DNA from: Heterodera schachtii
Lineage: Eukaryota; Nematoda; Chromadorea; Rhabditida; Heteroderidae
NCBI GenBank assembly: GCA_023374025.1
Contig: SIJG01000024.1
Location: 1,151,446-1,215,445 of the forward strand
Reading direction: 5' to 3'
DNA: 64,000 nucleotides
Made by a program: the position numbers and the translations under genes. The stretch's first letter is position 1. Each line of letters begins with the position of its first letter. Of this stretch, positions 22,270 to 32,297 are shown piece after piece. The notes below the pieces were generated by a model. The model saw only the letters and a program-made list of their open reading frames with translations. It made no database searches and was not told where the DNA came from.

Positions 22270-22440
22270 CACTTCCGCGAAAATATCTCACCAATTTCTT
22301 TGCATTTGTTTGTTTACGAATGGAATTAAGCGGAAAACATTGCGCAAAAATGGGGAAACTGATAAATTTGCTAGTGCAGCTTTATTTTATAAATTAGAGA
22401 AATATTTCCTGAAATGACGTGTGAATGGTTACTTTTTTAG
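22270..22440 (-). pseudogene. Relic of the 5' end of the secreted-protein gene
   Basis: 'cacgaatttctttgca' type sequence at 22,290-22,330 matches the first exon and donor of the gene at 20,527-21,238 (shared 'caccaatttctttgc' then 'atttgtttgttt'). The flank to 22,440 matches its upstream region ('aaatttgctagtgcagcttta' against 'aaatttgctaatgaagcttta', each split by mismatches). The start codon is followed after four codons by a stop. It is a duplicated promoter and signal-peptide exon that has decayed. Confidence 0.5.
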
Positions 22441-22493
22441 GGAGAAAATATTGGATCGAAAAAGAAGAAGAAAATAAACTTAAAATATGTCTG

Positions 22494-22930
22494 TGATGTT
22501 CGAGAGTCTCGGTTTCGAATCTCGGGTTTTTGGTCTCGGTCTTTTTGCGGGACGGGACCCGCGGCCGATAAAATGTAAATTTAGAAATTTTTATTTTTGT
22601 CTTTCCTGGGATAAAAAAAGTGCTGATTAGAATCTGAACTTTCTGCTGCCATATCAGCGGACACAAAGAAAACGCTTCGTCGCTTGGCCCTTCACTCTGC
22701 GATCATCCCGGCGGGTGGCAACTGCCGGACCCTAGAATGCTTAATCTTCTTAAATCGGCTCAATCGCAAAATTTGGTCATTTTTGTGGAAAAATCTCTTA
22801 AGAAATCGCTTTAAAATTACAAAATTTTCCCGGCGGCGCCTATCGGCACCGCCGGCCCCCTATTCCCCAAAAGTTTTTTTGGAAAAAGTACCGCAAAAAA
22901 AAGTGGTTTGAAAAGCAAAAAATAAATAAA
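22494..22930. repeat. Truncated word-repeat element with hairpin
   Basis: The left end 'gatgttcgagagtctcgg' followed by 'ctcgggtttttggtctcgg' closely matches the end of the 18,762 element. A near-perfect GC-rich hairpin is at 22,830-22,855, with the usual 'aaattttcc' before it and 'accgcaaaaaa' after it. No right terminus seen. Confidence 0.55.
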
Positions 22931-22934
22931 AAAA

Positions 22935-24285
22935 TTTTTTACAATAATGAAATTATTGCTACAATTATCTTTAATTATATTTTAATCGCAAAAAATGAAC
23001 AAATTGAAGCTGAACATAAAAAGTTGCAAAAAAGTCATTTGATGAAATATTTGGAGAAAAATGGGAAGAAAAAAAGAACAGAAAAAACGCGAAATAATTG
23101 AAAATATTATAAAATAAAAGAAAAATAAAGAAAAAAGGAAGAAAATTCTCAACAAAAGAATGGAGTGAAATTTATATGAAATTAGCGAAACAATTGGAGA
23201 CAAATCGCAAATATATTTAGGAATGGATTAAAGAACTGGGACTTTAAAAACAAATACATAAATGCTATAAATCAAAAACTGATGAACAAAACTTGAAATT
23301 ATGCAAAAATTTATTGCAATGGTAAATGAATATAAGTAAAAAAGAATAAAATATTCGTTAAAAGAATGGCACCAAAATTATGCCGTAATTTGTAAGAAAA
23401 TTGAAGTTAGCAGTTCAACAATTAGAAAATTGAAGTAGCAATTTGGGGACGAAATGCATGAGGATTGAAATCAGTATGATGGGAATGTGTCGATTGCAAT
23501 TTTTTCGAGAAATTCTAAATGGAAACTATATATATTTGCTTTAATTACTTTTCAACCTCCATCTGCCAAAAAACGGCTATTTTACAAATTTCATATGTTC
23601 ATATTGGTGGTCTTAAGTGCCATTGACATGGGCTTTTTTCAAGTACTCTTTTTCAAAATTTTGCGAATTTAAAAATTTAAAAATAAATTGAAAAAAGGAA
23701 ATGTTGCGATTTTTTTGAATTAATTTTTTGAGCCAAATATGTAACATAAAATGTTTATGCTAAATTTCAGAAACCGCTTCCCAAAATCCAACGGTCTTTG
23801 TTCATAAGATTTTGGGACTTAAGGAATCCTTTTTTAATATTTTGTGATTCGTTTCAATCCTATGTATAAAATCTTTCTTCTGTGGGTTCATATTTCACTA
23901 ATGTTTGTGCGCGAGAATGAACGCATTTTCCTGGCGCGCGCCACTTATCGGCACCGCCTGACCAAAATTCCCTTAAAATTTTCAAAATTTGAACAAAAAT
24001 GTCAATTTTTGATGAAAATCTTTAATAAATCACCAATAAATCTGAAAATTTTCCCCATTTTCGGCTCAGCGCAACTCCGCTAGCTTTTGAAGCTAAATGC
24101 ACAGCAGATATAATTAGTTTTTTTTAATGGGATTCCAATTATGATCTGGCATATCTTTTTTTGGTTCGAATTCATTTTGAAAAATAAATTCAAACAAACA
24201 TTTTATCACCCCACAACCCTACCCTCCATCAAAAAACAAACATTAAAATGTCAACAAAAGTGAGTGTATAGTAATTATAATTAGG
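22935..24285. other. Degenerate sequence with possible helix-turn-helix remnants
   Basis: Lysine-rich interrupted frames on the plus strand at about 23,160-23,260 (EIYMKLAKQLETNRKYI, stop, EWIKEL) and 23,330-23,440 weakly resemble the helix-turn-helix reading MSDQKIAKMINTSAQNIW at 40,018. They look like decayed copies. A degenerate hairpin is at 23,930-23,961. Otherwise nothing is recognised. Confidence 0.25.
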
Positions 24286-24289
24286 TAAT

Positions 24290-26512
24290 TCATCCTTTCT
24301 GATTTGTCCTCCTTCACCACTTTGCCATCATTTTAGCTGCCAATTTGTTCATTTGTGCTGACATCGATGGCCAATGTCACTTTGTCCTTTTTCTTATTAT
24401 ATAATCCTTCGCTCATTAAATCCTGCAATTTGTTTAATTTTTAGTTTAATAAAACAAAAAATGCGCTCACTCACTTCAATATTCATATGCTTAAAAATTT
24501 CGTCTCCATATTTGTCAAATGTTTGGTTAAAAAAATACCACTTATTGTTTCTTATTTTTGTGAAATCTTTACTCCAGTAACTTTGTGAAAGCATCCGAAA
24601 GGTTGAATGACATCGAAAAGTCCATTGGCCTTAACAAAAAAATAAGAATTATTTTGTTTTACACTGTTTTCATTATGCCAGCCACGGGACGTAAGTCAAA
24701 GACCAAAATTTAGGAAATTGAATTTCGATACATCAAGAGAATTTGGAATCTTCATGACAACTTTCCAAAATTCTAAAAAAATCTGTATCTCAAACTGAGA
24801 ATTTTGAGAATTGGCATTCGAGCTCCATGAATTCAAAAGTTGCGGGGATCTTCAAGCCATTCCCAAAAATATCGCGAAAATGAATTTCGGGATCCGTTTC
24901 AATCTCCGCCGATTAATTTGCCGACCTTTCGCCGTTGGCGCTTTGCATTTGATATAAACGCCCAAATATTTTGTTCTGTTTCTTTCTGTCACAGTTGCCA
25001 ATATTTGCAGTGGAATGCCCTTTATGAACATGTGTTCGCCCAAACGTTCACTTCCGACCGGTCCTCGTGCAAATTCAGAAAATTTGCCAATTTCCAACCG
25101 AAGCGTTCCCCCGGGGATGTACCGCTGCGCCTTTTCTCGGCTGCGAAATGGCGCAAATGGCAGCGGTGGCAGCCCCCCGGGCGCCCCGATCAGTTCGGGA
25201 TGGGCATGGAACTGATAAATGCTGATCACTTCTTTTGGTGTTAAAACGCCGGAAGGAACTGTTTGTAAGGGGGGAGGGGGGATTTATTGATTATTTCCAA
25301 ATGTCAGATCATTTGATAAATGCGCCATCTTAGAAATTTTGACAAAAATTTAGCAAAATTTTCCCAGAAACGATGAACTGTAAATTTGGTACGATGTTTT
25401 GCTAGCCCTTAGATTTGTGAACTTTCAATAAAACTGAGACAAAAAAAAAATTAAACTTTTTTTTTCAGGCTAGAACTTTTTGAAAATATTTTATTGTGAA
25501 TTTTAAAAAGATACCAATATTTTCAGTAAATGTCTCTTTTTTGATGAGCGGAAAACGAATTTTGTCAACTGCGGCGCCAAGCGCAGCGCGCCGATTCTCA
25601 GCGGAACATTCCGTGCCATTTCGAAGGCACTGCGCGTCAGCCCAACGGAGTGCCTAATGATGTTTAATTGAAAAAATAATAATTTAAATTTATATATGAA
25701 TTACGACAAAAAATAGGGGAGTCGATTCACCCCCCCCCCCCGCTCAAATAAAATTTTAAAAAATCCCGGACAAATTTACGGCATTCCAAAGTGAAATTTC
25801 CCCTTCAATTTGCAGGGTTTCCCGCCCGAAGATTTCGCACAAAAATTGTTGGTCAATTTGCAAAAATTCATTAGTTTTGAGCAGAGTTTCCACATTAGCA
25901 TCAATGAAATCCAAACAACGATTGGCAAATTCCTTAAATATTTTAAAAATTGAATTTTAGCATTTATTTAAAAGAGAAAAATTCTGTCTCACTTCCAAGT
26001 CAAGAAGACGAGCCAAATGAAAAGCCTCAAAAATATTGGGCAAATGTGAAATGGGAAAGGTTACACAAGCTTCGACCAGCCCAGTGAGTTGGTACATTTT
26101 GGCTAAATATTATTATCAATTAATTAATTGTTTTAATGTAATTGCAACCTGCGTTAATGACCAGGGCCCAATTTTCCCCATTCAGTCCACCGAAATCGTC
26201 CGTGTAAATGAATTGCAACAGCACATTAAACGCACTGATTGACATATTAGTGATCGTAATTGACTGATCAGACGCTAAAATTAAAAAATGCGCAAAAACA
26301 TTATTATCATTGTGCACTTTTTTCTGCTGCATCACCCATTTTTAATGCTTCAAAGTGAAGAAATGCCTTCAAAGGGTCAGAAGCGACAGAAATGATCGCT
26401 TTATGTGCTGGCAGAAGCTTAAAGCAAATTTGAAAATCTAGATTAAATTATGTTTAATGAACTTTTAAAATTAAATTTTGGAATAATATAAAAAATTATC
26501 ATTTTTAGTGCC
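24290..26512 (-). pseudogene. BTB-BACK-MATH gene, downstream tandem copy, decayed
   Basis: Reading right to left: BTB pieces (LLPAHKAIISVASDPFE near 26,400; FNVLLQFIYTDDFGGLNGEN near 26,200; ACVTFPISHLPNIFEAF near 26,060), then BACK (EFANRCLDFIDANVETLL near 25,900; ALRWADAQCLRNGTECSAEN at 25,541-25,663). MATH follows (GTLRLEIGKFSEFARG and YLGVYIKCKAP around 24,950-25,160; NKWYFFNQTFDKYGDEIF and LYNKKKDKVTLAIDV at 24,340-24,560). BTB-BACK-MATH proteins are usually substrate adaptors for Cullin-3 ubiquitin ligases. The frame is broken near 26,360 (BTB), and again within MATH near 24,560 and probably near 24,880. Intron sequence 25,690-25,990 is near-identical to 27,990-28,290 of the upstream copy. 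Confidence 0.75.
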
Positions 26513-29193
26513 TTTGTCTCTTCGCCTTCCTCGATCCAAAAATGCACATCAGCGAAAGTGCCATTTCTCAGCAATTCTTTCATCCGATGTGCCAATGAAT
26601 TGTTCGTTTGTCCAAAAAAAGTCTCGAAACATTTTGTTTTAAGTATATGCAAAAATGTCCTTCTTTGTTCCGTTTTTGATTGTGAAATTTCATTGGATCT
26701 GTTTCTCTTCTTCCCAAGGGATTTCGGATCGATCTGATAAATTCTGATCACTTCTTCCGATGTTAATACGCCAGACGGAACTGTGAAAATGGGAGGGGAA
26801 TTTTCAGTTGCAATAATTTTTGATGAGAATTGAAAAAATTTTGAAATTTCAGCCCATCGTTAAAAATATTTAATAATGAATTGGAATGCCCCTAGGCAAA
26901 AAAACGAACCGAAAAACTATTAAAATATTGGGATATGAAAAATAAAAAAAAATTATTTACCAATGATTTTAGAAAAATCATCTTTTTTGATGAGCGGAAA
27001 ACGAATTTTGTCGACTGCGGCGCCAAGCAAAGCGCGCCGATTCTCAGCGGAACATTCCGTGCCATTTTGATGGCATTGCGCATCAGCCCAACGGAGTGCC
27101 TAATATTATTTGAAACAAATTACAAATCTGTACTTCAATTTTTTTTAAAATTTTAGCCGAGAATTTAAAATATAAAAATTTTACAAGTTTGTTTCAATTT
27201 TTAATAGTTTTGTCTAGGGTTGCGCCCCGAGCCCTCGGGGGGCAAAAAGTCGGGGGCCGGGGACCTCGGGGGGCGACATGTCGGGGGTCGGGTACCGCCG
27301 GCCCTAAAATTTGATAGCATTTTGATCAAATAAATTGTAAAAATTTACTGATTTGAAAAATGTTGCTAATTGTTATTATTTTTGACCCTAAAATCTTATT
27401 TTTCGGCCTTGATGTTCATGTTTTTAAAATTACCGATCGGCACCATGGTTTTAGGAGGCCGGCGGTGCCGATAGGCGCCACCGGAAAGTTTTTCGTAATT
27501 TTAAATGAATTTATTAAGAAAATTTGTTCAAAATCTCAAAATTTTTCAATATTTCCCGCCTTCGTGGATGAATTAACTTTTAAATTTTTAAAACGCTCGG
27601 AGTCCCAAATCCCTCGAAATAGTGTCGGGGGGTCGGGGGCAAAAAGTCGGGGGTCGGGGACCTCGGGGGACGACATGTCGGGGGTCGGGTCGGGGGATCG
27701 GTCTAAAAAACGTCTCGGGTCGGGTCGGGGGTCGGGGGGCTCGGGGTCGGGGCGCAACCCTAGTTTTGTCACAAAAATGTTAATTTTAATGGATATTTAT
27801 AATAATTTTTAATTCTATGAAAAATATTCTAATATAATGTAATAAATTGAGATCACATAAAAATATGATTAGCAGAATATTTGCGGAAGATTAATGAATA
27901 AAAAATATGATGAATTTAATAAATAATTATTATTGATATGCAATAAAAAATAAAAAATACCCAAATATAAATAAATGTCGGTCGCAAATGTCGCATTTCG
28001 ACAAAATATAGGGGAGTCGATTCCCCACCCCCATCGCTCAAATAAAATTTTAAAAAATCCCGGAAAAATTTACGGCATTCCAAAGTGAAATTTCCCCTTC
28101 AATTTGCAGGGTTTCCCGCCCGAAGATTTCGCACAAAAATTGTTGGTCAATTTGCAAAAATTCATTAGTTTTGAGCAGAGTTTCCACATTAGCATCAATG
28201 AAATCCAAACAACGATTGTCAAATTCCTTAAATATTTTAAAAATTGAATTTTAGCATTTATTTAAAAGAGAAAAATTCTGTCTCACTTCCAAGTCAAGAA
28301 GACGAGCCAAATGAAAAGCCTCAAAAATATTGGGCAAATGTGAAATGGGAAAGGTTACACAAGCATTGATTAGTCCAATGATTTTGTACTTTTTGGCTAA
28401 ATATTTAAAAATATATTTAATTTTAAAATAATTAATTTTTTCACCCGCGAAAAGTACGCCGAGTAAATTTTGAGCGGTTAATCCCTTCAAATCCTCCGTA
28501 TAAATAAAGCTCAGTATCACTTGGAGCGCCTCAATTGGAACATCTGTGACCAGCAGCACAGTCTTAATTGTTTCGGCAGATTCTGAAATTTGTAAATTTA
28601 ATTTTTGTTATTAAATGATTCATTTAAAATTTGTTTTGAATTTATTTCATTTTTTACCATTTGAATGTGATGAATTTTGTGCGTCAATGCATAGAATTGA
28701 AGCAAACTCTTCAGAGGCATACGAAAGAATTGCCTTATGTGCCAGCAGAAACTGAACAATGATTGGGGTTGGATGCGTTTAATAATTTTTTAAATGCATT
28801 TCAAAATTTAATTAATTAAATTTTTATGCATTTTAAAAATTTAATTAAATTTTTATGCATTTTAAAAATTTAAATTAATCAATTATAAGTTTGGGTGAGT
28901 TTAAGTTCAAAAAAATGGAATTTAAAAAAAATTCGTTTGAAAATTTGAATTTAATTGAATAGAAAATGAATTAAAGAACTTCTTTTTTAATTAAAAATTA
29001 AATGTATTTTAAATAAAAATAAAATTCTTATTTATTTATTAAACAAATTCTTTGTTTGACTTGCCTCTTTTTTGTCGCCTTCTTCCACTATAAATTGTAC
29101 ATCTGCGTAAGCGCCCGTGCTCAACAATTTGCTCATGCGTTGTGCCAATGCATTCGTTTTGTGCCTATTATCAATAATTATGGGAATTGTCAT
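26512..29193 (-). CDS. BTB-BACK gene, upstream tandem copy, no MATH, running into next BTB
   Basis: The start at 29,193 gives MTIPIIIDNRHKTNALAQRM, leading into the BTB opening (LLSTGAYADVQFIVEEGDKK). Exons that join in phase: 29,193-29,065, 28,751-28,658, 28,582-28,445, 28,396-28,287, 28,226-28,074, 27,099-26,961 and 26,780-26,512. BTB motifs are LLAHKAILSYASEEF and ILSFIYTEDLKGLT; BACK shows CVTFPISHLPNIFEAFHLAR and ALRWADAQCHQNGTECSAEN. The last exon begins VPSGVLTSEEVIRIYQ, where MATH should follow. Instead it passes within 50 codons into a second BTB opening (LAHRMKELLRNGTFADVHFW), the first exon of the downstream copy. Intron 1 has a GC donor. Intron 5 is swollen by a hAT-like element. 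Likely product of unequal tandem duplication. Confidence 0.75.
27215..27762. mobile_element. Non-autonomous hAT-like element, 548 bp, in a BTB gene intron
   Basis: Ends TAGGGTTGCGCCCCGA and its inverse at 27,745-27,762 are flanked by the 8-bp repeat GTTTTGTC (27,207-27,214 and 27,763-27,770). The subterminal zones iterate 'ggtcggggacctcgggg' and 'tcgggtcggg'. The interior contains the GC-rich hairpin at 27,459-27,484. No coding capacity; the proline/aspartate-rich frame on the minus strand is a by-product of the repeats. Confidence 0.88.
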
Positions 29194-29310
29194 TTGACTT
29201 AAATTCCGTTGTGATAAATGCGGTCACTCTCTCCCCTTGTGCCAAGACGGCAGTGAAGGAGATTAAGAGAGTGATTCTCCTCCTAAGATAGAAGAGAGAA
29301 GAGAGAGGAT

Positions 29311-29383
29311 GCCTGCGTAGCTCAGTTGGTTAGAGCATAGCACGGATTGCTGGGGTCGTGGGTTCGAGTCCCACCGCGGGTTG
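29311..29383 (+). tRNA. tRNA-like sequence, probably pseudo-tRNA
   Basis: The acceptor arms GCCTGCG / CGCGGGT pair (with G-T pairs). The D arm is GCTC-AGTTGGTTA-GAGC, with A-box 'tagctcagttgg'. The T arm is GTGGG-TTCGAGT-CCCAC, a clean B-box. The anticodon arm is abnormal: TAGCA / TGCTG leaves a five-base loop (CGGAT) rather than seven, so no proper anticodon can be assigned. Two bases seem to have been lost from a functional tRNA. It lies 118 bases upstream of the BTB gene start. Confidence 0.6.
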
Positions 29384-29389
29384 ATCTTT

Positions 29390-29715
29390 TGCTCTTCCGC
29401 ATCAAAGAACCAAAGAACATCACTTGGCGTTCCCTAATTATCAATTGCTGCTTTTGGTGATTTTTTAGATTTTATCAGAATGATATAGGAAAATACACGG
29501 TCGAATCTTATTTGTTAGCCTTCTTGAGAAGTTAGAAGTTATTTTTTCACTTTATTTTTCGTTTTGTTGAAAGTTTCTTAACAAATGCAAATACGAAAAT
29601 TACTGAATTTTTAAATAGCTAAAAAATTGGCTAAATTTAAGAAATTATTTTTTAAAAAACAAAGTTTAGGGCAAAAAATATTCATCGGTAAAATTGAGAC
29701 AATTAAATAACAACA
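29390..29715. other. Intergenic between tRNA-like sequence and signal-peptide exon
   Basis: AT-rich, nothing else recognised; would be intron if the exon at 29,717-29,811 belongs to a longer minus-strand gene. Confidence 0.3.
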
Positions 29716-29716
29716 C

Positions 29717-29811
29717 CTGTCGTTGATTGTTTTGTTTTCCTTTGATGTCGAACCTCCTCCAAATGCTTCGCCAAACAACACAAAGCTGACCAAAAGGACA
29801 ACGAATTTCAT
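29717..29811 (-). CDS. Possible signal-peptide first exon
   Basis: The ATG at 29,811 opens MKFVVLLVSFVLFGEAFGGG, a good signal peptide (hydrophobic core, small residues at the likely cut site). A short polar stretch (STSKENKTINDR) follows, up to a possible GTGTTG donor. Without splicing the frame continues to 29,611 as a hydrophobic tail that is probably intron. No following exon was recognised, and the BTB gene begins 520 bases further on. It may be an orphaned exon of a secreted protein. Confidence 0.35.
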
Positions 29812-29814
29812 ATT

Positions 29815-30620
29815 CTTGGTTTTTTGAGAAAAAAAAAATACAAAATTATATTTTTAACTTATATTTTGTGAATTATAATTTTAACAAAAACTGCTTCTTA
29901 AGCATTTTTATGAAAATTTAAAATCATTGGAAATCTTTAAAATTCTCAGCAAAGTTTTTTATTAAAAAAATTTTATCAAAATCAAAAAAAGATAAAATTT
30001 AAACTGAAATTTTATTTCATTTTACTAATATTTGCAATCACAATTATTCTCATATCGATGAAAATTTTTGTGTGTGTATTAAGGCCACTCATCCTTAGGC
30101 AACAGAAAAAAAGTGATTTGTCTTTTCGGCCAAATTGGCTAATTTGAAAATTATTATATTTTATGTGCAAATTTATTAAAATTACTAATCATATAAAAAT
30201 AAATATTAACGTCAACTGATATTTTTCATGCAAATAATGTTTTTTAATAATCAGTTTAAAAAAAATGACAAATAAAATCAATGGCAATAAATTATTAACA
30301 GAAATAATAAAAATAAAGCACAAACAATTTAAAACGGACCGATGAATTTGTGTTATTAAATTAAAAGAATTAGGAAAAATTAAAAAAAAAATCACCGGTT
30401 TATTTACAATTACAAGTGAAAAATGATTCAAGAAAAAAGCAGCTTCAACAAATTAAAAAAATAATAATTGAAAAGGAATCCTTTTAGTGAAAGTTTGGAA
30501 ATTAATTTCGGTTCCAAAAAGGGAATAAAAAAGAAAATCCTTTCTTTGAAGGAATTATTCCTTACAGAAATTATTATGTACTATAATTTCTATTTATAAA
30601 TTAACAAAGAATTGGAAAAA
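29815..30620. other. Intergenic, very AT-rich
   Basis: No gene, repeat or element recognised. Confidence 0.4.
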
Positions 30621-30621
30621 T

Positions 30622-30761
30622 ACAATTAATAGAATCTACAAATTATGCTTTAATTAATAGAATCTACAAATTATGCTTTAATTAATAGAATCTACAAATT
30701 ATGCTTTAATTAATAGAATCTACAAATTATGCTTTAATTAATAGAATCTACAAATTATGCT
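30622..30761 (+). repeat. 28-bp minisatellite, five copies
   Basis: The unit 'taattaatagaatctacaaa' plus 'ttatgctt' repeats five times with almost no variation. There are no spacers, so it is a plain tandem array. Confidence 0.93.
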
Positions 30762-30859
30762 TTCTCGCGGAGAGCTCGTTGGGCGGCGCCGTTTTTAAAC
30801 ATTCTTTGGCAGTGTTCCAATTTGACAAACCCCATTGATCGAATTTGCCAAGATGCTTA

Positions 30860-31635
30860 CCGTACTTGCTCGATTAGACCCTACCCTCGATTATAACCCC
30901 ACCCCAAAATTTGTTCGAAAATTTTTTTTAGACTCCTAATTATACAATATGAGAATTTAATTTAAAAAAAGGATGGGGGCTTTATTTCAAGGGGGTGTTT
31001 TAATTCAAGGGACATATTTTTCAACACTCATTTTTTCAAAAAGCCAACAAAAATGCCGATTTTTTGTGTAAAAAAACCGAAAATTTTCATTGATTTTAAT
31101 TAAGAATGTTATTTTCTTTTTAATTTCGGCAATTTTCATTAAAAAGAATATTTTAACGGTCTAGAAAGTGGTATGTAAAATGGATAACGAAAATAAAAAA
31201 TGTAATCTATAAACCCAAATAGATCTATTTTGGGCCATGGGTTCAAATCCAGTTGCCTGTAATTTTTTTAAAGTTATTTTGCTTTTTTGCACTATAATTT
31301 ATCCACTTTGAAGTGTTATGAATTTTCAAATATTCGCTTAAATTCCAAGGGCCAAAAAATTGAAAAATTTTCAATTTCAAGATTTAAGGTTAAGGTTTAA
31401 TTGTATCTTTGTGCAAAAAAGCTAAAAAAAGTTTGGCTAGGTATTTCCAAAATTAATAAAAATTTCATTAAATTTGGTTTTGTAAAAAATTTGCATAAAA
31501 TCATAGGAATTTGTAAAAAAAAAATTGAAAAATAGAACCCCACCCTCGAATAGAACCAAACTCTCGAATATAAGCCCCTCTTGGAGGGGGGGTCGAACAA
31601 TATAACCCCATGGGGTTCTAATCGAGCAAGTACGG
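30860..31635. mobile_element. TA-flanked TIR element (Tc1/mariner-like MITE)
   Basis: Inverted ends CCGTACTTGCTCGATTAGA and its reverse at 31,617-31,635 are flanked by TA on each side. Subterminal zones contain 'accctcgaatataa' and 'accccaccc' words. The left boundary of the 9.4 kb inverted repeat (31,220) falls inside this element, so only its right half is repeated at about 40,221-40,641. Confidence 0.6.
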
Positions 31636-31741
31636 TAGAAAATTGTCAACAAAATGAAATTTTCTTTATCAACAAACAAAAACAAATAAAATCCAAATTT
31701 TCAAAAATAAATTTGCTCATTTTAATGAAAATCAATGCCTC

Positions 31742-31837
31742 CTAAGGTTGAAAATTTTCTTCTCCAAATTTGGCTTTCCATCTCCAAATGTTCTGTGCCG
31801 AAGTATTTATCATTTCAGCAATTTTCTGATCACTCAT
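31742..31837 (-). CDS. Short helix-turn-helix-like frame (left arm copy)
   Basis: 31 codons beginning MSDQKIAEMINTSAQNIWRW, a pattern like the HTH of transposases. The right arm copy (40,018-40,113) differs by one residue. It is too short to be an independent gene and is probably the remains of a transposase N-terminus. Confidence 0.35.
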   Translation of the reverse strand: MSDQKIAEMINTSAQNIWRWKAKFGEENFQP

Positions 31838-31982
31838 TTTTGAATTTTCGTTTTTTATTTGCCAATAAATTTTAATTTTTTCAATTTTTTTCTTTCTCCG
31901 TTATAAAGCTACTCATTCCAAATTGTTTCTTCCATTTTTTAATTATTGCATAGCAAACTCCAATTTTCTTACAAATTTAATT

Positions 31983-32280
31983 AATAACAGTTGTGGAAGA
32001 TTCGTCGAGGCAATTATAAATGGAAAAAATGTTGACAGTATTTATATTGATTTTCAAAAAACGTTTGACTCAGTGCCCCATGACTTACTTTTATACAAAT
32101 TGGAAAAAATGGGTATCAGAGGCAAACTTTTAATGTGGATAAAGGACTTTTTGAGTAATAGGACTTTTCGTGTTAAAATTGTGGATGCTTTATCCTCGAG
32201 TAAAAAAGTTATCTCTGGAGTCCTCCAGGGCTCTGTGCTTGGACCTTTTATTATTTTTGATTTATATTAACGATCTCCCT
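31983..32280 (+). pseudogene. Non-LTR retrotransposon reverse transcriptase fragment (left arm)
   Basis: Encodes VDSIYIDFQKTFDSVPHDLL, then GIRGKLLMWIKDFLSNR and SGVLQGSVLGP. These are the reverse transcriptase blocks around the first catalytic aspartate and the QGSVLGP turn of LINE-type elements. Just after QGSVLGP the frame shifts by one base (the continuation reads like FLIYINDLPDF in the next frame) and the element stops. Copied inverted at 39,585-39,870. Confidence 0.8.
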
Positions 32281-32297
32281 GATTTTAAAAAAGAAAC

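Noticed and set aside
27536..27812. Pro/Asp-rich (minus) and Gly/Ser-rich (plus) frames
   Set aside because: By-products of the 'tcggg' iterations in the 27,215-27,762 element.
30622..30761. CRISPR-like regular repeats
   Set aside because: Units are directly adjacent without spacers and the genome is eukaryotic; this is a minisatellite.
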